Source of the DNA: Nitrospira sp. KM1
GTDB lineage: Bacteria; Nitrospirota; Nitrospiria; Nitrospirales; Nitrospiraceae
DNA length: 64,000 bases
NCBI RefSeq assembly: GCF_011405515.1
Contig: NZ_AP022671.1
Location: forward strand, 1,674,001-1,738,000
Direction: 5' to 3'
The notes below the pieces were generated by a model, which saw only the letters and a list, made by a program, of their open reading frames with translations, was not told the origin of the DNA and did no database searches. Position numbers and translations under genes: made by a program. Positions 45,752-54,655 of this stretch are shown piece by piece. Position 1 is the stretch's first letter; each line of letters opens with the position of its first letter.

Positions 45752-46707
45752 CTCGTCCCTGTTTTCTTTTCCATCCACTGGTGCTTGTTTTCGACAAACC
45801 ACTGCCAGGTACGACGGATCCCTACATCAAAAGGTACACGGAGCGTCCATCCTGTCGCCGAACGCAGCTTGGCACTGTCCAACACATTGGCCTCCACATC
45901 GAATTTCCGCGAAGGCAACGTGTTGACATGGAATGGAATACCTAGCGAACGTGCATATGGCTCCAGCGCGTCGAGAATATCCCTGTTGTTTCGGCCTACA
46001 CCGCTCCCGATATTGTAGGTTTCCCCTGGGGTGCCCGTTTCCAATGCGGCGACAATGCCGCACGCAACATCCTCCACATGAATGTAGTCGCGGATCGTTC
46101 CGTGTGTTCCATACAGCGTGATGACATCTCGGCTGAGGATGGAGGCAATGGCGGCGGCAATGAATCCCTGTCCGAGAAACGGCTGTTGATGCTCACCGTA
46201 GGCATTCGCCGGGCGAACGCTGACGACGGGAAGGCCCTTGAGGCGGTGGAACATCCCCGCATACTTCTCAATCGCCAACTTGGTCACACCATACGGCGAA
46301 ATGGGATCGGTGGAGTGATCCTCTGCGAGCGGAAGCTGACGTGCCGGACCGTACACGGTTCCACCGGAAGAGATCACGACGAGTTTTTGAATGGCATAGT
46401 TGCTGGCCACCTCAAACAGGCTGACTGCGGCCGGTAGGTTTCCAAGTATGTCTCTAATGGGATCATCGATGCTGGTGCTGGGAACACTCGCATACGACAG
46501 GTTCACCACGGCATCCATGCCGATGAGGACCTTTCGCAATGTCTCCTTACGGCTGTAATCTCCAACCACGTAGCGAACATCTTTCGATAAATGCCGCGGC
46601 GCAGGTCGGGGATCTAGGACCGTCACCTGTCTCCCCTGAGACAGCAGCGCATCGGCCACATACACGCCAATGAAACCTCCTCCTCCGATGAGACACGTAT
46701 GCTGCAT
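45748..46707 (-). CDS. NAD-dependent sugar-nucleotide epimerase/dehydratase (extended SDR)
   Basis: This 319-residue protein has the NAD-binding LIGGGGFIGVYVADAL, VVISSGGTVYGPARQLPL with the catalytic Ser/Thr, the YGVTKLAIE motif (Tyr and Lys of the active site) and RPANAYGEHQQ. It belongs with UDP-glucose 4-epimerase and related sugar epimerases/dehydratases. It is the only sugar-nucleotide-modifying enzyme of this type in the operon, so most activated sugars must come from elsewhere. The ATG at 46707 has GGAG nine bases upstream. Confidence 0.88.
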   Translation of the reverse strand: MQHTCLIGGGGFIGVYVADALLSQGRQVTVLDPRPAPRHLSKDVRYVVGDYSRKETLRKVLIGMDAVVNLSYASVPSTSIDDPIRDILGNLPAAVSLFEVASNYAIQKLVVISSGGTVYGPARQLPLAEDHSTDPISPYGVTKLAIEKYAGMFHRLKGLPVVSVRPANAYGEHQQPFLGQGFIAAAIASILSRDVITLYGTHGTIRDYIHVEDVACGIVAALETGTPGETYNIGSGVGRNNRDILDALEPYARSLGIPFHVNTLPSRKFDVEANVLDSAKLRSATGWTLRVPFDVGIRRTWQWFVENKHQWMEKKTGTR

Positions 46708-46728
46708 GTCAGTCGACTCCAGCAACGT

Positions 46729-47721
46729 TCATTGCCATCCGGCTCCCAAACGATCGAGAACAGACGTGATGCGACCAATCGAGCGATCCAACCGCCTTCC
46801 GCGTATAAACCGTCGATAGTGCGGCTTGATCTCCTCGAGCCGGGAGTCCGCTCTTTCTTGAACCAATGGCGAATACCCGTGATACGAGACCGAGAGTGCG
46901 TTCACCATGTCAGCCATCACACGTGAGATTGCGCTCCATCTGACATGTGTATTGACCCTCGAATACTCCGCGTGATTGAGAGATGCCAAGTCGGTGATTG
47001 CCGATTGCTTGTCCTCCTCCTTCAGCAACCACCGAATGTTTTCAATGCTGAGATCAATCACCCGATTGCGAAACGGATGCACACCGCCACGTGACATACT
47101 GGTCGGAATCTCACGGTAGACGTGGAGAACCTCCGGAATATTGGCAACTTGCCATTTTCTTGAAATGCGTGACCACAGTTCATAGTCTTCCGGCGGTTGC
47201 CGGCCGCGATCGATCGAATACATGCCGACGTCTTCAACCGCGCGCCTTCGAATCATGACGGAGCTGTGGACGAAAGGATTGTCGAACATCAGTTCGAACT
47301 GAAGAAGACTGTTTTCAGACGGGTGGGCGTGTCGCCTTTCGGTTCGTTCGGTCCCCGTGACAATATCGGCCCATGTCCCCACCAGACCGCACTGAGGGTG
47401 GGCAACCATGTAACTCAACTGCCGTTCCAGTCGATTCGGTAATGACACGTCGTCTTGGTCCTGCCGAGCCAGATATTCTCCCCTGGCCAACTCGATACCC
47501 CGATTCAGCGTCGCGGCAAGGCCCCGATTCTCCTGTTTGTAGAATCGTATCCGCGGGTCCCGTATCTGTTCCATGATGCAGGCAGACGCGTCGGCAGACC
47601 CGTCGTCGATGACGATCAGTTCAAAATGCTTATGTGTCTGCGCCAGCAGACTCTTCACGCTTTCACATAAGTACTTCGCTCCGTTATAGACCGGCAGTAT
47701 GATGCTAATGACAGGATGCAT
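46729..47721 (-). CDS. Glycosyltransferase family 2 (GT-A fold)
   Basis: The 330-residue enzyme has SIILPVYNGAKYLCESVKSL, LIVIDDGSADAS, the donor motif LARQDQDDVSLPNRL and RQPPEDYELWSRISRKW. It has the same overall plan as the GT2 enzyme at 41460-42485. The C-terminal third is basic and probably membrane-associated. It lies 18 bases after the methyltransferase gene. Sugar unknown. Confidence 0.92.
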   Translation of the reverse strand: MHPVISIILPVYNGAKYLCESVKSLLAQTHKHFELIVIDDGSADASACIMEQIRDPRIRFYKQENRGLAATLNRGIELARGEYLARQDQDDVSLPNRLERQLSYMVAHPQCGLVGTWADIVTGTERTERRHAHPSENSLLQFELMFDNPFVHSSVMIRRRAVEDVGMYSIDRGRQPPEDYELWSRISRKWQVANIPEVLHVYREIPTSMSRGGVHPFRNRVIDLSIENIRWLLKEEDKQSAITDLASLNHAEYSRVNTHVRWSAISRVMADMVNALSVSYHGYSPLVQERADSRLEEIKPHYRRFIRGRRLDRSIGRITSVLDRLGAGWQ

Positions 47722-47739
47722 GTCTTATCGGGTCCGCTC

Positions 47740-48675
47740 TTATGCCGCCTGACACAGGGCAATCACGCCGTTCTTGGTGATGCCTGGTAGATTGGACGAA
47801 TCCCGGCTCGAATACAGCGCAAGTTCAGTGACGGTGAACCCGGCATCGGAAAGCAATCGCCGTAGTGTCGCTGGCGAAAAATAGTAATAGTGTTCGGGAT
47901 GTACGATCTCTTCGCCCCTCAGGGCCCTGAGCAGTGCCCCCGTGTAGTAGGCATTGGGCACCGTCACGCACAGCTTTGTCGCACCATCGTTGCGACAGAG
48001 CCGCCGCAGATTGCCCAACGCTCGAGCTGGATTGCCCAAATGTTCGAGTATCTCGGGGAAAAGAATGAGATCAAAGGCCCGCTCCGCCATTCCGTGCGGG
48101 AGTTCCGTCTGAACATCCGCAGCCGCGTTGTCCCGGTCTCCGGTCAGGTGGCGGTAGCGATCGAGAGCCGGTTGATCGTTGTCGATGCCATAGAGCCAGG
48201 TTGCGGCGTTCTTCAGTTTCAGATGTAGCAATTCGCCGGATTGCAGGCGTTCCTCTGAAAACGGAGAATCGAGAAATCCGAAGTGAAGGACCCGCTTCCC
48301 TCTCGAGATAGATTCCAAATACTCCTCTCGAATAACGGAGTGGCACGATACCTGTTGAAACTGCTGAACGAAAGATGAAGAGACATCCGGCAAATTCCGA
48401 GTAATCTGCATCAACATCGGCAACGTCTTGATGTAGTCACAGATAGCGCCGGTATGATTCGGCAGCTTGTCACACAGTTGGAGAACGAGCGGCATCGTAT
48501 TCGTCCATTCGCGTGCGACCAGGCGTTTCTCCGGGGACTCCACTCCAGACGGTTCCAGTCCGGCCAACGCGTGTAGGCAGTCGCCAATCGCGGACCCTTT
48601 GTTCGCCAATGCCCTCCATAGTTTCAGCACGATGGGGATCGCGATGACGGCCTGGACCATGGATCTGTATGCCAT
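47740..48675 (-). CDS. SAM-dependent methyltransferase with extra N-terminal domain
   Basis: The 311-residue protein has a C-terminal Methyltransf-type domain (from about 125: GKRVLHFGFLDSPFSEE, GIDNDQPALDRY, FDLILFPEILEHLGNPARAL, CVTVPNAY, HYYYFSPATLRRLLSDAGFTV). The N-terminal 110 residues are helical and unknown to me. It directly follows the Wzt-like gene. In ABC-exported O-antigens a methyltransferase often caps the chain end that Wzt recognises, so this is a candidate capping enzyme; that is inference from position. AAGGA lies at good distance before its ATG. Confidence 0.8.
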   Translation of the reverse strand: MAYRSMVQAVIAIPIVLKLWRALANKGSAIGDCLHALAGLEPSGVESPEKRLVAREWTNTMPLVLQLCDKLPNHTGAICDYIKTLPMLMQITRNLPDVSSSFVQQFQQVSCHSVIREEYLESISRGKRVLHFGFLDSPFSEERLQSGELLHLKLKNAATWLYGIDNDQPALDRYRHLTGDRDNAAADVQTELPHGMAERAFDLILFPEILEHLGNPARALGNLRRLCRNDGATKLCVTVPNAYYTGALLRALRGEEIVHPEHYYYFSPATLRRLLSDAGFTVTELALYSSRDSSNLPGITKNGVIALCQAA

Positions 48676-48690
48676 CGCGTCCTTCTTCGT

Positions 48691-49881
48691 TCAGGAAAAC
48701 TGCCAGCTACACTTCGGGGCCACGGGCCCCACAGACGAAGGTGGTAGTTGTTTGAGTCCCGCCATGTTGACAACATCGAAGACCAGGCAATCGTGCCGGT
48801 GGAAGAAATCCTCCTTTCCATTTCCAAACCAGAGTGAAAGGCGATAGGTACCGTTCAGCAATTTGGGCGTGTCCATGGAGATGCGGATTCTCCCGTTACC
48901 GGCAGAAGGCAATTGCGGAGGGGCGATGCCCTCGATGATCGGATTGGTTCCACATATGGGGTTGCCGAGATAGTCACTGATGACAAATCCCAGACAGGGC
49001 ATCTCCAAATTGGTCGGGCACTGATATTCGGCCTCGATTTCGATGGCTTCACCTTTTTGTCTGACACTCGCCTTGGTCAACAGCTCGTTGCTGAAGGACA
49101 CCTCGCTGCCGCTATTGCCCAAGTACAGACTGATCGCATCGCGTACGCTGTTGGTCGTGATACTCACTCCCCGATCGAGATAGAGTCCTCTCGTACAGAG
49201 TCGCTCGACCGCAGCCATATTGTGGCTCACGAATATGACCGTCCGACCGTTTTGCGCGACTTGTCCCATCCGGCCCAAGCATTTCTTCTGAAATGCAGAG
49301 TCGCCAACAGCCAGCACTTCGTCAACGAATAGAATGTCCGTCTCGAGATGAGCGGCGACGGCAAATGCCAGCCTCATGTACATGCCGCTCGAGTAGCGCT
49401 TCACCGGCGTGTCAAGGAAGCGCTCAGTCTCTGCAAAGTCCACGATCTCGTCAAACTTTCGGTCGATCTCGCTCTTTCTCATGCCAAGAAATGCGCCGTT
49501 TAAATAGATGTTTTCACGACCGGTGAGGTCACCATGAAATCCCGTTCCAACCTCCAGCAACGAGCCCACTCGACCAGATATGCTGGCAACCCCAGCGGTC
49601 GGCCTGGTAATGCGAGATAACACTTTCAGCAATGTGCTCTTCCCTGCCCCATTACGTCCGACAACACCTAGCACTTCTCCTTTCGGCACCTCGAAAGATA
49701 CGTTCTTCAACGCCCAAATTGAATTCTCTGCTTCTTGCGCAGGATGGACATCGTGACGAACCTGTCGAAAGGCCGACCGTAAAACGTCAGCAAAGACCTG
49801 ACGAAGATTTCCTCGGCCCATTCGCTCGTCAATTCGGTACCGCTTGCAGAGATTATCCGCCCGTATGGCCACGTTCCCCAT
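48691..49881 (-). CDS. Polysaccharide ABC transporter ATP-binding protein with C-terminal glycan-binding domain (Wzt-like)
   Basis: The 396-residue protein has an ABC ATPase domain: Walker A GRNGAGKST (75-83), signature RYSSGMYMRLAF (about 162-173), Walker B ILFVDE (183-188) and a His switch in IFVSHNMAAV. After it, from about 245, comes a beta-sandwich domain (SFSNELLTKASVRQKGEAIE, LNGTYRLSLWFGNG) as in Wzt, which binds the modified non-reducing end of the chain. It powers export of a finished lipid-linked polysaccharide with the Wzm-like permease just upstream. The start at 49881 lies four bases after that gene. Confidence 0.93.
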   Translation of the reverse strand: MGNVAIRADNLCKRYRIDERMGRGNLRQVFADVLRSAFRQVRHDVHPAQEAENSIWALKNVSFEVPKGEVLGVVGRNGAGKSTLLKVLSRITRPTAGVASISGRVGSLLEVGTGFHGDLTGRENIYLNGAFLGMRKSEIDRKFDEIVDFAETERFLDTPVKRYSSGMYMRLAFAVAAHLETDILFVDEVLAVGDSAFQKKCLGRMGQVAQNGRTVIFVSHNMAAVERLCTRGLYLDRGVSITTNSVRDAISLYLGNSGSEVSFSNELLTKASVRQKGEAIEIEAEYQCPTNLEMPCLGFVISDYLGNPICGTNPIIEGIAPPQLPSAGNGRIRISMDTPKLLNGTYRLSLWFGNGKEDFFHRHDCLVFDVVNMAGLKQLPPSSVGPVAPKCSWQFS

Positions 49882-49885
49882 GACA

Positions 49886-50722
49886 TCAAACCCTATCTGC
49901 CACCGTTTGTTCGGCGTACTTGAACACATAGAGTCCGGATACCAACGAGACCCAGGCTGTCAGTACGCCAAGCGCGACGAATTCGTGAGAGAAGGCCCCT
50001 CCTTTGAATAACACTCCTCGGAAACCCTCGACGACGCCCATCATGGGGTTGAGGGCAAACACCAGTCTCCATTCTTCGGGAACGAGAGTGATGGGGTAGA
50101 CAATCGGCGTGGCAAACATCCACATCTGAATGAAAAACGGATGGACATGCCCGATATCCTTGCAAAAGGCATTGAGAGCGGCGATCCACAAACCCACTCC
50201 CAATCCCGTTGCAAGTGTGACGGCTAGCAGGCACGGCAAAAACCACACGGCGGTCGGCATGATGTGGTAATGCCACATCATGCCAAACAGGACGATGCAC
50301 CCAATCGCGAAATCCAATGCAGCCGTCACCGTTGCCGCCAGCGGTGCAAGGAGGCGAGGAAAGTACACTTTCGTCACCAGACTCTCATTCGCCACCAGGC
50401 TCGAACCTGCGCCTGAGACGACGCGAGCCAGCAGCTGCCAGGGTAACAGTCCCGCGAAGACGAAGATGGGATAAGGAACTCCCTCTGAAGGCAATTGCGT
50501 CAACCAGCCGAAGATGCCGGTGAATACAACCATGGACAACACCGGTTTCAGCACCGCCCATCCGACTCCCAGCGTCGTACGGGCATAGGCAACCTTGAGA
50601 TCTCGCCAGATCAAGAAGAAAAGGAGCTCGCGATAGGCCCATAAGTCCTCAAGCCGCAACGGCGCCCACCCCTGCACAGATTGGATCCGAACCGTTTGGT
50701 CGTGAGAAAATGGTGATGTCAC
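49886..50722 (-). CDS. ABC-2 type polysaccharide export permease (Wzm-like)
   Basis: The 278-residue protein has six membrane helices in the ABC-2 export layout: a cytoplasmic start LRLEDLWAYRELLFFLIWRDLKVAY, then WAVLKPVLSMVVFTGIFGWL, SLVANESLVTKVYFPRLLAP between helices, and a C-terminal NPMMGVVEGFRGVLF. These match Wzm/KpsM-type transporters of O-antigen and capsule. It starts with GTG that overlaps the stop of the upstream CgeB-like gene (GTGA). Wzt follows directly. Confidence 0.93.
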   Translation of the reverse strand: MTSPFSHDQTVRIQSVQGWAPLRLEDLWAYRELLFFLIWRDLKVAYARTTLGVGWAVLKPVLSMVVFTGIFGWLTQLPSEGVPYPIFVFAGLLPWQLLARVVSGAGSSLVANESLVTKVYFPRLLAPLAATVTAALDFAIGCIVLFGMMWHYHIMPTAVWFLPCLLAVTLATGLGVGLWIAALNAFCKDIGHVHPFFIQMWMFATPIVYPITLVPEEWRLVFALNPMMGVVEGFRGVLFKGGAFSHEFVALGVLTAWVSLVSGLYVFKYAEQTVADRV

Positions 50723-51879
50723 GCCATCACACCTTCAGTTCGGAGCCGCGCAAACAGCTGGTCGAAGCGCTGCTGCCACGTATGGTCCTTCAAGACACGC
50801 TTTTGACCTGCCACCCGGACTTTGTAAGCAGCCTGCTCGTTGCGTGAATAGAATTGAAGCTTCTCGATAAATTCATCGGGATCCGACCACGTAACAATTT
50901 CTTCACCGAGGCGGAAATACTCCTTATGATCGGGAGCTTCCTGGACAAGATACAATCCGCCTGCCATGGGCACCTCGAAATCCCGAAGCCGGCATTGTAG
51001 ATTGTGGGAGTGGCACACACTCTTGCCACTATGCCATCCAGTGTCGGAAAAACCCAGATTTACATGACTTTGGTTCAGAATTGATGGCAGCGACGCTTCG
51101 TCGCACGGGCCGCGCAAGTCTGCCCCTTCAAGCTCTTGAAACGATACTCGTCTTGCGTACTTTCTCCGAAGCGGCCCCAAGAGACTCTCACAGCCTTCGG
51201 CCTTCCAACGCGCGAGCGCATAGAACCGGAGGTCATGCAGGATCTTGTGCGCATCCCATGAAAACCGGTATGGGCTGGGGTTTACGGATTTCCATCCATT
51301 CCCGAACACAACGGGCCTTATACCTCGCTTCACACATTCGGCCAGCAACGCTCGCCGGAAGGGGTTGAAACTGCCAATGAAGGACACATTGCATTGTCCT
51401 TGTCCATTGCCGTGAGGTTGGCGGAAGTAAAACTGGGGATTGGCCGCCATCGGCAGCCATTCAATATTCGGATTGTACGGCCGAAGGTGTTCCGAGTTGG
51501 TTAACTGCGCCACGGCAACCACATCGAAAAATCCCGCCGTCTTGATCACGCGATACCATTGAAAAGCCATGTCTACATGGTAATTGACCATCGGAACGTT
51601 CAAGTCCCGAAGTTGTCTAGCCGTATCGAGCAAGAGAAAATCGTCGTACACGATAAAAAACATCAAATCGAGCTTTCCCAGCGTCTTTAACTCTTTCGCG
51701 TATTGAATCAAGCTGAGGTTGAGTTCGTCGCGTTGCTGTCTCCAACGTTTTGAGCCGAGTTCTCCCATACCTCCGGGATACGTGAAGACATGCAACTCTT
51801 CACAGTAATGTCGGCGGAGGGTATCCAATAGATTGATCTCCATCCAGCGATCTGGAGGCAGTACGGCGAGAGCCTTCAT
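50719..51879 (-). CDS. CgeB-like glycosyltransferase
   Basis: The 386-residue protein is the third CgeB-like enzyme of the operon. It begins MKALAVLPPDRWMEINLLDT and has LDLMFFIVYDDFLLL, MVNYHVDMAFQWYRV, CNVSFIGSFNPFRRALLAEC, VVFGNGWKS, NQSHVNLGFSDTG, QCRLRDFEVPMAGGLYLVQE and DHTWQQRFDQLF. Substrate unknown. The ATG at 51879 starts the first strand; the long upstream frame overlaps the ABC permease gene and is rejected. A 29-base gap separates it from the permease, the largest inside the operon. Confidence 0.87.
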   Translation of the reverse strand: MKALAVLPPDRWMEINLLDTLRRHYCEELHVFTYPGGMGELGSKRWRQQRDELNLSLIQYAKELKTLGKLDLMFFIVYDDFLLLDTARQLRDLNVPMVNYHVDMAFQWYRVIKTAGFFDVVAVAQLTNSEHLRPYNPNIEWLPMAANPQFYFRQPHGNGQGQCNVSFIGSFNPFRRALLAECVKRGIRPVVFGNGWKSVNPSPYRFSWDAHKILHDLRFYALARWKAEGCESLLGPLRRKYARRVSFQELEGADLRGPCDEASLPSILNQSHVNLGFSDTGWHSGKSVCHSHNLQCRLRDFEVPMAGGLYLVQEAPDHKEYFRLGEEIVTWSDPDEFIEKLQFYSRNEQAAYKVRVAGQKRVLKDHTWQQRFDQLFARLRTEGVMA

Positions 51880-51908
51880 CGGCAATGATCCAGTAGGTGA
51901 AACGTGGT

Positions 51909-52673
51909 CTAGAAATCGCGTCGCTGGAAGATCACGCAGGCACCCGTGAGTAGGATGCCGGCATAGAGAAGACCGTACGCTGTCGCGACGGCTTGAAATC
52001 CAAAGTCGACCACTATGCCGCTGGCCGCCTGCCCCTTGATGTTCATAATTTGCAAATTTGGACACACGTAATACAGCGCGTTCATGATGATCTCTGTCGC
52101 TTGATTCTCGCTCTTGCCGGCAATTTCCTTCAAATCGCTGGTCAAGTGACCCACAAGATAAAGACCAAGAGTCATGGTGGCGCTCAGCACGGTCGAACTG
52201 AATGTAGAGAAGAAAAGCGCAATAGCCATAACAAGCAATGACTCGACCACAATGAGTTCGACCGCCTGAAACAAAGCTCCATGAACTCTGTGCCCACTGA
52301 GCCACACCGTGGCGATGAACATCGCAAACATCATGGCTATGTTGGTACTGACGATCAGCCCCAGACCAGCATATTTGCCAATGATGAATTGCACGCGAGT
52401 GATCGGCCTCGCCAAAATCGTATAGATGGTTCTTCGATCGATTTCTCTGGTTACCAGGCCGGTACCGATAAAGATGGCAATGATGATCGCCACCAGGTTG
52501 ATGGCCGCCAACCCGAAGTCATTGACGATTCGAGCCTGCTCGCCAATCGTGAGTGTCCCGAGCAACACTGATATCCCGATCAGCAAGAAGGCAAAGACGA
52601 CGAGGTTATAGAGGATCTTGTCTCGCACTGTCTCTTTGAACGTATTTTCAGCGACCACCATTAACTCGTGCAT
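51909..52673 (-). CDS. ABC-2 family permease, NosY/PilI-like
   Basis: This 254-residue protein has about six membrane helices and the ABC-2 transporter look: VVAENTFKETVRDKILYNL at the start, IDRRTIYTILARPITRVQFIIGKYAGL, then paired helices and a final VFQRRDF-type end. It pairs with the ATPase gene one base upstream. Unlike Wzm it is of the NosY type, so it is unlikely to export glycan itself. Its place near the pilin recalls PilI of the Myxococcus pilGHI set; that comparison is from memory. Confidence 0.85.
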   Translation of the reverse strand: MHELMVVAENTFKETVRDKILYNLVVFAFLLIGISVLLGTLTIGEQARIVNDFGLAAINLVAIIIAIFIGTGLVTREIDRRTIYTILARPITRVQFIIGKYAGLGLIVSTNIAMMFAMFIATVWLSGHRVHGALFQAVELIVVESLLVMAIALFFSTFSSTVLSATMTLGLYLVGHLTSDLKEIAGKSENQATEIIMNALYYVCPNLQIMNIKGQAASGIVVDFGFQAVATAYGLLYAGILLTGACVIFQRRDF

Positions 52674-52674
52674 G

Positions 52675-53607
52675 TCACACCCTGCAATTCGTCTGTTCGA
52701 GAAAGATGTCCTCGAGGGAGCTTTTGTGAGGCACTACGGAGATCAATTTCCCGCCTGCCTGACGCACTGCAGACAGCACATCGTCCAAACGATCCTGCTG
52801 GTTTAGCATGAGCATGCACCGATTGCCTCTCTGAAGAATTCGAACCGCAGCCTTCTTGATGACTGGTTCGCTGTCACCCACTACTCCGTCGCATATCACT
52901 TCGACCGAGCCCCCCACGTGGCCGTTGACCAAATCGTGAATGCGACCCGAGGCCTTCATTCGGCCGTTGACGAGAATGCCTACCCTGTCGCAGATCATCT
53001 CCACGTCCGAGACGATGTGAGAGCTGAAGAATACCGTCTTCCCTTGATCGCGCAGGCTCAAAATCAGATCACGTACTTCTTTACGGCCAATTGGGTCGAG
53101 CCCCGACATTGGCTCGTCCAGAATCACCAATTCAGGGTCGTGAATCAGTGCCTGAGCGAGTCCGATGCGTTGCAGCATGCCCTTGGAGAACTTCCGCAAC
53201 GGCTTATGTCGAGATTCGAACAAATCGACGCGTTTCAACAATTCTGGAATACGTTTCAAGGCCTCTGCCCGAGGTAATCTGGCGAGCCTGCCATAAAAGC
53301 ATAGAAATTCCTCTGCGGTCAGATACTCGTAGAAGTACGGCGACTCAGGAAGATAACCAAGCCGGGTATGGACATCGACGTCACTGACCGGGCCACCCAG
53401 CAGCTCGACTCGACCTCCTGTTGCTTTGAGCAACCCGAGCAAGACTTTCATCGTGGTCGTCTTGCCTGCCCCATTGTGGCCGAGGAAACCGAAGATCTCC
53501 CCTTGCCGCACGGAAAACGAGACATCCGAGAGGACCGTGATCGGTCTCTGCCACGGCCATGTCGGCTGGTAGGTCTTGGTCAACTGTTGTACGACGATCG
53601 CGTCCAT
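52675..53607 (-). CDS. ABC transporter ATP-binding protein, NosF/PilH-like
   Basis: The 310-residue ATPase has Walker A GHNGAGKTTTMKV (about 43-55), the signature KFSKGMLQRIGLAQAL, Walker B LVILDEPMSGLDP and the His switch FFSSHIVSD. A C-terminal ~80-residue extension (from about 230) follows the nucleotide domain. It drives the adjacent permease. By position between a TPR protein and the permease, downstream of a pilin gene, it matches PilH in the Myxococcus order. It is the first gene of the tightly packed operon, 157 bases after the TPR-like gene. Confidence 0.93.
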   Translation of the reverse strand: MDAIVVQQLTKTYQPTWPWQRPITVLSDVSFSVRQGEIFGFLGHNGAGKTTTMKVLLGLLKATGGRVELLGGPVSDVDVHTRLGYLPESPYFYEYLTAEEFLCFYGRLARLPRAEALKRIPELLKRVDLFESRHKPLRKFSKGMLQRIGLAQALIHDPELVILDEPMSGLDPIGRKEVRDLILSLRDQGKTVFFSSHIVSDVEMICDRVGILVNGRMKASGRIHDLVNGHVGGSVEVICDGVVGDSEPVIKKAAVRILQRGNRCMLMLNQQDRLDDVLSAVRQAGGKLISVVPHKSSLEDIFLEQTNCRV

Positions 53608-53764
53608 GATGAGCGCTCAACGCGGTTTCGAATGACTGCCAATGAGACCACGTCTATGAAATGCATGCGGATAGAGACTTTCTGCGATCATAACAATTTC
53701 ATCGATGGCTTCAAGTTTTCTGGATTTCATCGCAGGGGCCTAGGCTATGGTTGCGCACGACCAA

Positions 53765-54655
53765 TCAGTTCGGCGTGAACTGTCCTCGCCGTCGAGTTGT
53801 GATCCGCATACGCTCCTTGACTGCGCTGCTCTTCACTTTTCCAGTCAAACCATCAAAACTGTAGCGTCCTCCGAACGGATCGGTCGGAATAGCCGTCAAC
53901 AGTCCGACCCCAACCAGGTCATTCAGATTCGCCGGCCCGTGTTGATAGCGGGACCGATACCTGCCGATTGCCTCTTGGATGGTAGCGATATCCCGCTCGA
54001 CTATGGTTTCTTTCAGCCGGATCTCGAGAGCCTTGCGCACGTTGTCATCTGTGGCACTTTCATATGCTTCCTGCAACAGCTCGATTCCCATTTCAGGGGT
54101 TTTGGCATTGACGTACAACTTCGCCGCGAGCCTGGCGGTATAATCCGGAGCCCCTGGAAGACGCGAGGCGAGAGCCATAGCATCAGCGGCTCGCTTGTCA
54201 TCTCCTATTTCGAAGTAATAATTGATTCCGAGAATGAAAGGGAGCCTCCACTCCTGAGGATTGTGTCGCATGCCCTTTTCCAATAGTCGGTTGCTTTCCT
54301 CGGGCATGAGCACGAGGGAACAGAGCGCATGCGCGCCGGTTTCATACACTCGCACGAATGTCGGATCGATCGTCGTGATGATATCGAAGGCACGGTATAA
54401 CCACTGTCCTTGTTCGTCTGACAGCTTCCGCTCTCCCATTACCTGAATCGTTTGCAGCCAGAGGAGATCTGCCAGGACCTCTCTGTAGCCCAAGGATGCC
54501 GTCCGGAGATATTCTCCGCTCGGCAGATACATCATGGTGCTGAGTTTCGGCACGGCACGGTTCCGATCCTGCAGGAACAATTCCGCAGGCCAAAGAAGGA
54601 TGAGCAGCAGCGCTCCCACTACCCAAAGCCGCCATTGACGGTTCGCGACCATCAT
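53765..54655 (-). CDS. Membrane-anchored TPR-like protein with pseudopilin-like tail (PilG position)
   Basis: The 296-residue protein has an N-terminal signal anchor (WRLWVVGALLLILLWPAELFL) and a helical-repeat region (about 80-220) with TPR spacing: EQGQWLYRAFDIITTIDPTF, ESNRLLEKGMRHNPQEWRL and DKRAADAMALASRLPGAPDY. The end, LNDLVGVGLLTAIPTDPFGG then RYSFDGLTGKVKS, resembles the tail of type II secretion pseudopilins (GspG-type). It should sit on the periplasmic side. Its start overlaps the ligase gene stop by four bases, so it is translated with that enzyme. In Myxococcus, pilG has this position; homology is not proven here. Confidence 0.75.
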   Translation of the reverse strand: MMVANRQWRLWVVGALLLILLWPAELFLQDRNRAVPKLSTMMYLPSGEYLRTASLGYREVLADLLWLQTIQVMGERKLSDEQGQWLYRAFDIITTIDPTFVRVYETGAHALCSLVLMPEESNRLLEKGMRHNPQEWRLPFILGINYYFEIGDDKRAADAMALASRLPGAPDYTARLAAKLYVNAKTPEMGIELLQEAYESATDDNVRKALEIRLKETIVERDIATIQEAIGRYRSRYQHGPANLNDLVGVGLLTAIPTDPFGGRYSFDGLTGKVKSSAVKERMRITTRRRGQFTPN

